From Ischnura elegans (lineage: Eukaryota > Arthropoda > Insecta > Odonata > Coenagrionidae): DNA of 64,000 bases. The notes under the pieces are model-generated. The model did not search any database, was not told where the DNA came from, and saw nothing but the letters and a program-made list of their open reading frames with translations. This document shows positions 51,001-61,300 of the stretch, in pieces; positions within the stretch are counted from its first letter, which is position 1; every line of letters begins with the position of its first letter. Where the stretch lies: the NCBI RefSeq assembly GCF_921293095.1, contig NC_060259.1, positions 42,451,812 through 42,515,811 of the forward strand, in the 5' to 3' direction. Position numbers and translations under genes: made by a program.

Positions 51001-52041
51001 CGTTCGTTTGAACAAATACGGGATGCCATCAACTGAAACAGGTATTTGAGGTGACCATACCTTGTATTAGTGCACATACAGTAGTAGACATTTATGCCTG
51101 TAATCAAAGTCGTATGTATTCGTTGCAAAAAATGCAGTATTTTTAACATTAACTTGGCGAATGTCATGGAAGCCTACACCCATTCTTGGGGCTTCCCTCT
51201 GAGATGCTTTAGTATTTATGAAATAGTAGCGGTTTCGTGTGCAAGAGACACTTTTTTTGCCTATATTGTTACGTAATCGGTATATAAGCATATTTTAATG
51301 CTAGTTGTGTTTCACCAATTGCCTCGAAAAATCGATATACATCGTATATAGGACCCATGTTTCAAATTTCCCTGCCTTGCTGGCAAAAAATGGCGCGTCA
51401 TTTAAGAATGGTAGTCCTTCAAAAGGTGTTAATGTTTTGGTTTTAATTACTAAAATCGAAATGTTATTTAGTAATCTATGGAAAAGGCAATTCTAGTTGC
51501 AGTCATAGAATGTACCGAAACTCAAGTTTATGGTTGTACCAATTTTTCTTTGGACGATGTGCTTGGGGTCCCTTCTACTATTATCATTAATGAATTGGGC
51601 AATAACTGAGTGTTTAGTCAGGAAGCAATTTTCAGTTAGAGTCATCACTTTTTAGGAGAATTGAATACCAGTTTGCCAGGCTAGTGATGATATTTTGATT
51701 TCTCCTTTTATTTCTCATAGTTCAGGCACTCTGTGTTATTTGCCATTTGAAATTCCCCGTAGCTATTGGTCTTGAGTGCCGTTTATTTATTTCATGGAGA
51801 CAGCATTTTAAGCCTCTCAGAGTTCGGATGGCTTCGATATAGTTTTTCATTCACAGTATTTCAGAAGTAATGTATGGTTTATCTGTTGGTGATACTTCCC
51901 TGTTGATGTCGATAATCTTATCGACGTTGATGTTTATTTACTGTTTTAAGTAACTGGTTATTAGAAATAACCTCTGCCAATTAGTTGCTGAGGTGAAAAA
52001 TAATTCAATTTTCGTAATAGGCTCTACCTTTGTTTCTTCAG
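48076..52041. other. Intergenic region / 5' part of the lin-54-like gene
   Basis: No protein-coding exon can be supported. A 24-bp perfect palindrome with 10-bp arms (ATGAACATAC...GTATGTTCAT) lies at 50121-50144. A CGCCATTTT motif (YY1/Pho-like) near 50739 could mark a promoter for the downstream gene, but this is only suggestive. The start codon and first exon of that gene should lie here or overlap the acceptor side. Confidence 0.35.
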
Positions 52042-52348
52042 GGGACACTTTGCATATAGACTGTGCGGTTGCTACAGTCGAAGGCTCTGAAACTGAGGTT
52101 GCTGATTCAACAGTGATTACTCAACCACGATTATCCGCATCTGAATTAGAAACTTTAGAAGAAATCCGGGCGGAGTTGGATTGCCTTGACACGGGTCCTG
52201 AGGATATGGCAGAGAGTTCACAAACAAATGATGCTCAGGATAATAAGAGCAAAGCAGAAACTGCTCAGGAGGTAGTACAAACTGGTGAAGCTGAAGATGT
52301 ACCTGGTAGAATATCGGCTGTAGTTAGACGTGGAACCTTTCCTGCCAG
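52042..52348 (+). CDS. lin-54: lin-54-like exon A
   Basis: The acceptor TTTGTTTCTTCAG ends at 52041 and the donor is GTATGG at 52349. The frame encodes GDTLHIDCAVATVEGSETEV and continues acidic to RISAVVRRGTFPA. Codon use and base composition are clearly more coding-like than the flanks. It leaves phase 2 (AG completed by C in the next exon to give Ser). Confidence 0.75.
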
Positions 52349-55300
52349 GTATGGAGATGTTCTTACACTTTAAATATTGACAGCTATGTAATTTTTTTGG
52401 GTATTTAATGTGGAAGTTAAAAATTATTTTAACACTGCCCAAAAACGTATTCTAAGTAGCTTGGCTACAGCTGTACCTACTGTCAACCTTCATTGGGTTA
52501 TGTGGTGGTTTGATGATGGATGAATTTGGTAGGAAATTATATATTTTCGGAAAAGCATTTTCAAAGCATCCATTTTCTGGTTTGGAAGTGCACCATTGAT
52601 GTTTCCTTAAATTGCTTCTGCTTCATATATTAAATTTTTGTGTTTATAGTTTTTTAGACAATCTCGTGTGCACTACTGAAATAAGGTTTACAGAATCAGT
52701 TATTGGAATTATGTACCTATGTGATATATTCCAGCGATTAGCAGTTATCACAGGGAATATGTTCCCTTTCCATGGTTTCTCTGCAGTGATAGATTCTCTC
52801 TCATGGACTTGATAAGTGAGGTACCACTTCAGTAGTTGTGGTAAATTAGACAGTTCTGTTTTGGAAATATTTGTCAATGTCTCTAGTGGTGCCATTTTAC
52901 ATAGTGTTTGGATGTATGGAATAATTGAAGGGAATTATTTCGTGATGAATGACATTGAAAAGCGATGGAGCTGCACCTGAATTAGTTGTACTGTCAATGT
53001 AGGTTTAGTTGTAATGCTATACGTGAACACTTGATGATACTGCTCCACTACTGAAAAAAAGGCATCATTTAAGTGAGTTTACTCTGAATAATAGAATTTC
53101 TGGGAATAGTTTTTCTCCCAAGTTCATTTAAGTTATTGCTTCGAAATTATCATTAACTCATATTAGATCAATTCACAATTTATTTGTCTAGGAGGAGGTT
53201 GACCAGAATTATTGTTTTTCCTGCCATGGATTCCTGGTTTAATATTTACAGTGACATGGAAAGTTGACCCTTGGAATCATGAATCAGCTATGTTGGTTTT
53301 TGTTGACATTTTAGCCCTCAGCATCTGCTTAGCAATGAAATGTTATAAGTTTAATCAAAGCCTTCCTATTCAAGATTTATCATGTAGTCCAATTTTTTTG
53401 GAATTTGATTGATTTTGTTAAATAAATGGCTATTTCCATGTAGTTTTATATAGTACCATGTTGTACCCATTGGAATAACCATTATCCCTGGGAAACTTGA
53501 TGGTGAGGAATATCAGAATACATTGGTAAAAATTTGTAGTACATATTTTAAAGTATTACAGTATATTTCATGAATATACAAAATTAGGTATTGTAAAATA
53601 AAGGATACATGCATGCTATTTTTGAAATTGTTAACCTCTAATTATGTTATTTATTATTATTTACTATTTCCACACCAAAATTTTAACCTTCAGGTGGACC
53701 TATTTTTGGAAATTTTTACATTGGTTAAGAGTATCAACACATATGTTTTTACTAAAACGTATTTAATGCTGCTGTGCTGTCATTATAGAGATTATATAGA
53801 TTATATACAGGGTTTGTCAGGAAAGTAATAGGACTGAGTCGATTAAAAAAAAATTATTGAGCCAATCGTTACAATTCTTTAAAAACTTTCAAAATAGGCT
53901 CCTTCGGCGTCGATGCAGAGCTGTCAGCGTGATTTTCAAGCATTGAAGTCGTCACGGAAGGCATTCTCTGGAATAGCCTTTAGAGCCAAGGTGCATACTG
54001 CTTGGATCCCCTTTGTCGTCTCAAAATGCTTGCCTTTCATCGGCAATTTCAACAAGGAATCAAAAAAAAAGTTCGGGGGGGCCACATTTGGGCTGTAAGG
54101 CGGCTGCGGAAGCGTTGGAATGCCGTCCTTGGTCAGGTAGCTGATCACAAGAAGGGCGGTGCGAGCCGCAATTTCTGGTCGTCAGTGAGCACTTTTGGGA
54201 CCATCTTCGCGCACACCTTGCGCATGTTCAAATTCTCCGTCATAATTTCATGAACCACAGATTTCGATAAATTTAACATCTGGGCAATTTAACGAATACT
54301 TAGTCGACGGTCTGAGTTCAAAACTTTGTGCACTCGAGTCACATTGTCGGTGTTTGTCGAAGTCGCAGGTCTTCCAGCACGGTCTTCATCAGCGACCTCT
54401 TCCCGGCCCTCCAAAAAGGTCTGGTGCCACCGAAACACACCACTTCTTGCTAAAGCAACATCTGAGTAAGCCTGCTTGATCATATTAAACGTCTCTGTTG
54501 CAGATTTACCGAGTTTCACACAGAATTTAATCGCGTACCTCTGCTCTAAAGAACGCTGCATTTTCGGCTTGCACCACTAACAGAGACACGTAGTGCAAAA
54601 ATGTCTGTCCTGACTCTCCAGGTGCTCAGAGACAAACGACAAGCCACTCGTTCGTTAGCTAGAAACGCCCTCTACCGAATGCAGTCGGTGCGTGCACGCT
54701 TCGAAGTACAGTCGCGGCGGAAGAAAATCAGTCCTATTACTTTCCGGACAAACCCTGTATATAGAGATTAGAGACTGCTATAGCGTTATTATTGAGACAA
54801 AATGAAAGATCGCATACAAAGTCGAGCCTTTGTATATCTTATGATGGGAGGAGAGGGGGAGGAGGGGATGATGGGGTGGTTCAGAATGTAGTGGTGTAAT
54901 GACGAGGAGGAGAGCAGAGGGAAGGTCAGGTGGTGATGAGTCATGGGGGAGAGGGAGGATTAGCGAGGAAAAAGTCAGGTTTTAAAGCAGTTTAAAAGAA
55001 TTGGGAACATTGAAATTCAGTGAGAGGGTAAAGTAATTTTTAACTCCAAAGACAAAGTGTGTAATGAAGATAAAAGTGATATCCGCATTTCTGTTAGCAG
55101 ATTAGGGGTGTTGTACAACAAAGATTGATTTACTTGTGAATAAAGTTGTGTGGTTAGGTTTTTTGCATTGTACTAGTGGGTAAGTGGTACAACTGAGGGT
55201 TATGCAATTGAGAGGTCATGCGATCGAGACTGACTGTCCATAGAAGTGCATGTATTTACTCTGGGATCACCAAGGTACAACCAAGAGTTGTGAAACGGAA

Positions 55301-58300
55301 GGTCATTCAATGGAGGTTCCATTGTTCACTGTTCAAACATAAAAATGCAACTGAAATAATGACGACGCTTAATTTTACTCTTTAGTAATTATAATGTAAT
55401 TAGCAATTTATGTTTTAGGGGTCAAAGGTGTGTATTTCAAATGAAAGGTTATTAAAATCACTTATTATCCTGATTATGTGTGAGAAATATGTCTAGTTCC
55501 CGGAGAGGTGTGGTGGTTTTATGTGGTTGTTCTGCATATGATGTGGAAAGGAATTTGTTATAAAAGAGAAGAAAATTAATATTATTTTGAATTAGTTTAT
55601 GGAGAGACAAAATACTGCTAATAGTTCTTTGTGCGTGATGAGTATGGAACACAATTATATCCAACAGTAAATTATATTTAATGTTTTGAAAATAACTAGT
55701 ATGCAAATACAATAGTAGATGCAGAAATTTATTTTGAACATTTTCAATTTGTTTGAAATGATTATTATCGAATGGAGACCACAGTACAATTTCAAGTAAG
55801 GATCTTACAAGTGAAATGTGCTGGTGAATAATACATTGAGGTTTCCCAAAATCTTTGGAAATATGATATACAAATCCCAACATTTCATACACTTTTATTG
55901 AAATATAGTTACCTAACATGAAAATTAAAACTAAGATCTGATTCAGAATAGATACCCGTTCATGTAAAAAATATTCAATAAAACATAAATGTTTGCAATC
56001 ATTAGTTTTTGCATTAAATGTGTTTAATCGAGCAGTTCCTCTAATCAGACCGCAGTTAAATTTATTTTTGGTGATTTTTGTGTATAATCTTACATTTTTA
56101 TGCTCTAAATTTATTTAATTCGTACTTTAATGTACCATTTGAGCAGATGTTGTTGGTTTAGTGTAATAATATAGATAATTACCTCATTACCATTATTTAT
56201 TACTGGTACTTAAGGGTCATAATAATAATAATAATAATAATTTGTCTTTATTATACAAGCGAATTTAGGACAGCGTTGTCCTCTCTTACAATTAACTTGT
56301 TAGACATTCACAAACATCCATGCCCTGGATGGTAGTCAAGCCACCCAGGCGGGATTCGAACCCGGGTCAATCCATTTCAAATCACCCAGGCAATGTTGCT
56401 CAACATTTTTAATTTTCTTGATTTTTTAATCATGAGTTCCCTATAGGTAGACAGTCACAAATCACTATTTGAAAAAAATTTAGAAGCCATATTTTTTTTT
56501 TGGCAGCCATTTTTAAAATGGCGGCTGGGCAAATTTTGATGAAAAACGTGGTTTGCATAAAGTTAAATTTCGAAGCTATTTTTAAAGATATCAGAATAAT
56601 TAAAAAACCAGTGAGTTTAGCATGAAATGAGCTATAGGAATTCATTGTTTTAATTGCTCTATCATGAAAGAGAGTCAGTCAAACTCTTTCTGCAAAAACC
56701 CGGGAAAAATTTGTCAATATTAACTTTTTAAGACCTAAAATTTTTATGAAGGGAATGAGACTCACTAACCAAATTTTATTTCTGTGTTAAATACTTAAAT
56801 AACTATTTGCAGCATAAGTTTTAGTTCTGAGAAGGCACTCCTTTTTTTAATACGGGCTATCAAAAATTGCTGAAAACCTTTTAACGTCAATTTTCGCAGG
56901 TCAATATCTAAAAAGGGACTGAGTGAAAACAAGCGAAAATTTTACAAAATGTTATTTAGACACATAAGAACATCTCCAAAAAAAATTATGACTGAGACTC
57001 TACTACATTTAGAGTAGTGGAGCAGTGAATTTCAGAAAAAAAACGCTACCGTTCCATGCGCTCATGCAGTGCAAGTTAGCAAACAAGGGCTTGATTAAAT
57101 AATTAAATTAGCAATAATTTTTATCTAAAACAATTACTTTACACATAAAATTTTATTTATTTATGTAGGTCTGCCTTACATTAATAATAAAAATTGATTT
57201 ATAACTAGAAATCTTTTGTATCAGCAAAAAAACTATTGAATTATAACATAGCAAGAAGTTAATGCACTTATGTTTACAAAAAGTATTTATTTCATCTATT
57301 GTACTAAAAAACCATGCATATCAATATGTGTAGAATATAAAAATATGCAAGAATGCATTTGCAAGTGAATAAACTTTCTCAATTGACATATCAAGTATCA
57401 TGTGTCATTAAGTCAGTGAGAGTTTTGCAACTGTTGTCTTAAATTCTCCCATCTACAACACTTTGTACAGCCTACAACTACGTAATCAATTATTTATAAA
57501 TTGGCATAGTGAGCGCTAGGGCATTATTATTCTTCTAACCTTGACATAAAGTAAAAGCTGTGTCACTTCCAGAAGCTTCCTGTAGATAATAATGCTATAG
57601 TTTTCTCTATCCCGTGATTATCAGTTACCTCACATTGACTTGATACCAATGAGACTTTTTCTCTTCACTCTCAAGAATTTTAAGTTTTCGTGTTCGTTAA
57701 TAAATTATCTCTGGTCATTTTCCTTTGAGGCAGAGTTTGTTGATTAGAGCTCTCTTACTAAGAGTTCTTTGTTGGACTTCATGCATCTTTCCTTTGATAT
57801 ATATATTCGTGGAGTATGTACGTATCGTCAGTCTTAGCATCTATAGTACTCCAAAGTATAATTCCATTCATACAAATCTTATTTCTCATCTATTCAGTAA
57901 ATTGATAGAGAGTATTGCATAGAAGTAGGTGACTTTTCACTGTTAGTTTTGTTTCTACCCAGGTCCCTTTTTTCCCGAAATACAATAGCTATGAACAAAT
58001 TCCACATAGTAGATGCTTCAGCTATTTTGAAGTCACTGCAGTTGTGTCATATTCCCTACTTGTTCGAGAAATCTTGGTAAGCATGTTTCTAGCCGGTTGT
58101 GGGCTAAGAAATGGCAGACAAATTTGTGTTCACTATTGTCGTAGAAATTTTCTGTTCCAATTTCTCAGCACACATGCATAAATCGTAGTGTAACTTCCTT
58201 GGACTTGTATTCCACACTCCAACTATTGTTAAGATGAACTTCTGAGATTCAATTATCAATTTATAGCTATAACGTACAGCATAATGCTGCTGCTATAAAT

Positions 58301-61300
58301 TGTCATATGCTGGAATACCTACCATTTTCCCTGGGGGAAGATAAAAGAGATCCTTCCACGACGCAATATACAGCATGAATAACTTAAAAGGGACTGTAGA
58401 GGGAAGACTGGCGGTGTGAATTAGGATAAACTTCTGAGAACGGTAGCTTATTCTGTAAAACTTTCTCTTTACTGTTTTTATGGTTCTTTCAGGTATATGG
58501 GTGTTAAAAGTTACATTTTTACAGGCTCAAAATTATTGGCATTTAGTCATAATATTCATAGTCAAATACGATTTCAAGTCTGGAAAATTGAAAAGTGTTG
58601 GAATTGTAGCGTTGAGACTACTGCCAAGGTACCTGTCTAAAATAATGGGCGTGATCCCTGAGTTAAAATCTCTCGAAATTTTTTTAATTCCCCCCAAAAA
58701 AATTTGTATAGTATAACAAAACCCCTGTTGGTGGCCCTGCGCTATGCTCTTCCACACCAATGTGGCCAAATGATTTTTGGCATTATTTGTACTCACCACT
58801 GTGGGGAGAGATTGGTAGAGGAGGGGTTATGAGGAACTTATTCCTGGAAAAAAATTTCCCATCTACCTTCCCCCACCCAACCCTTTCCTCCCATAGAATT
58901 CGCTCCTTTTCAGCCACCATTACACCCTCCTGTTCGCCAATGTCATGGAAGTCTAATATCTTGGGCATGGTATGAGGAGATTTGTGTCTTAGGCTGGGAA
59001 TCCTTTATTTACCTGATTATGTATTTTCACCCTTTCTCATTGTTTGCATATTTTCATGATGTTTGGTATACATTGCATTATTTGTGATATTATCCATAGT
59101 TTAGAATGGTTTTCAGACCTTACTTCTCCATTTTAAAAATGCATACATCAAGCTGTATGGCAAACTGAGATACCCCCCACTTTAACAACTGCCAGGGTAT
59201 TCACAAAGCATACTTATCAGAGGTCTGAGAGTGACTGAATTCCCAAGTTGGGAGGATAGACTCTGAGGCTCTTACATTACTATCTCTTCCATCACCTATG
59301 AAAATTTTGGACCTGTGTCCCATTGCCCGTGTTCTCTAATGGTCACTCATACCCAGGTGCTCCTTCTCCATCGTCCTCTCAATGGTGTTCAAGGCTCCCT
59401 TTTCTTTATTTCTTTATTTTGGTATGATGGTTGATATTTTGTAGTCTCCCAAGTATAAATGTGCATTTGCATTACTTTTTAGTCATGAGTGGTTTCTTAA
59501 TCTTCCTATTATCCACTGCTAATATTTGATTGATTTGGCTTCACTTTTGTATTCATGTTATTGGCTGTGCATTGCCTATCCAAAGCTGGGTATTATTGGT
59601 TATTATGCGTATTTGCTTCTTTCAGCACAACCCCTTCTGTAGTTGTCATACAGCGTCCTGCTGGGACATCAGATAGAGTTACAACTACCAGCAGTGCCAA
59701 TGTTGTCACTTCAGCGGTCCGTACTGTGGTCGGAACTACAGCAACTACTGCAAAACGCCCTGCCTCTGGAAGCTGTGGTCCAGTAAGTAATGTAGTTAGT
59801 TCTTAATAATTTTGATATAATCAGCTCTGAAACCTGCAAAAACGTGGATTCGAAGACTTTCTAAAACCTTTTAAAAATGTGGCTTGAAAACAGCAAAATT
59901 CCTCTCTTATCATTGCCAAAACTGTGCTCTGCTCTCAATATTCCTTTCAATTGAAAGAGAACTTGTTTCTTTCCTTCAACATTTCTACCAAATACAGGGT
60001 GTAGCTTTTTTAATGACATTATTGAAGGCTAAATCTACTCCACAGCTCTTTACCATTTCCTCAACTCCTGTGGATGTCATGTTAAGACGACTTCATGCCT
60101 CTGCATCATAGGTTGTGTTTACTTTCCCCCCCTCAACTCGACAATGCCTTTCCATTCTTCACGTCTGAGGATTATTTCCTTGTTATTAGCAATAACAGAC
60201 ACTTTGTTACTTCCACAATATATTGAAAAATTCCGAATGGTTTCGGCTATTACACCATTATCAAGTACATAAAATATCAAAAATATGGTGGGGATGGGTT
60301 TTTATGATGGTGGTTAATGGAGGAGATGGTTGGTAATTCCTGGATGGGGTGGGGGTGGGGGAAACAAAGTTTGTCATTCAGGTTGTGGGGGTGGGATTTT
60401 TTGGAGGGATTATGGGTAATATTGTTTCTCAAACCCTCCAGGAATCACCCATCCCAGCTCTGAACCAACCCCTCCATTAACCACCATAGCATATTAACCT
60501 GTCCTCACCATATTTTTTGATATTTTATGTACTTGATAATGGTGTAACAGCCGAAACCGGTCGGAATTTCCAATATATTATGGAAGTGACAAAGTGTAAT
60601 GTTATTGCTACTATGGAGCCCTTCCTATACATACAAGCTTCAAGTTTCGATTTATTTCCTTCTTCCCGTAGTGAATCTCACGATACAGCAGGAAAGTCAA
60701 CATCTTTACCCAGTAGAATCTAGAATGAAAAACATGGCGCAGCTTAGTCAATAGCAGAGGCCTGCAGATGGTCTTGCCCCACTTTCACATCAGAAAGAAG
60801 GTCTGCCATGCTCAAAGTAAACAAATTCAGTATGCTTCATTCTCCAATCCTAGGTTAAGTAAATGAAAGATTTGAAAGAATGACACAATTTTCCAAAGGA
60901 AGTGCTCCCGCCTTAATTACCTTATCTGAACCACACTGAACACCCTTTACTGCAGAAAGAATATCCCCTCAATCAAATTTATCAAATGAACTCCATAACA
61001 TAACTGTAGTATTCTTCAAAATGAGACTCAGAAAAGCAAGCCCATTTATACCAAGTAAATTGTTGGCCCCCTCGTCTTCGTTACTGTAGACTCTCGATAT
61101 TACCAAGTTCGTGGGAACGAAAAATCGGAGGTTTGTAATAACGAAGTTCGTATCAACGGTTCTTTCAGTAATTCGCAAAAAAAACATGATTTGTCAAAAT
61201 TTCCTGTCTCTTCAATCTCCCGCACTTTTAATCTTCAGAGTCAAGTGTATAATTTACGTCATTAAACTATGCGCAAGTCCTCGATATACGAAAATGATCA

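Larger units (their letters stand above)
53808..54757 (-). mobile_element. Internally deleted mariner-family transposon
   Basis: Terminal inverted repeats (left CAGGGTTTGTCAGGAAAGTA, right end its inverse with C for A at one site) are flanked by TA at 53806-53807 and 54758-54759. At 950 bp it is shorter than a full mariner of about 1.3 kb. Transposase remnants lie on the - strand. The N-terminal helix-turn-helix part covers 54561-54289, and a C-terminal part with LPQPPYSPNVAPPNFFF covers 54148-53936. The region carrying the first two catalytic Asp residues is missing. It lies in the lin-54-like intron, opposite in direction to the host gene. Confidence 0.92.
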
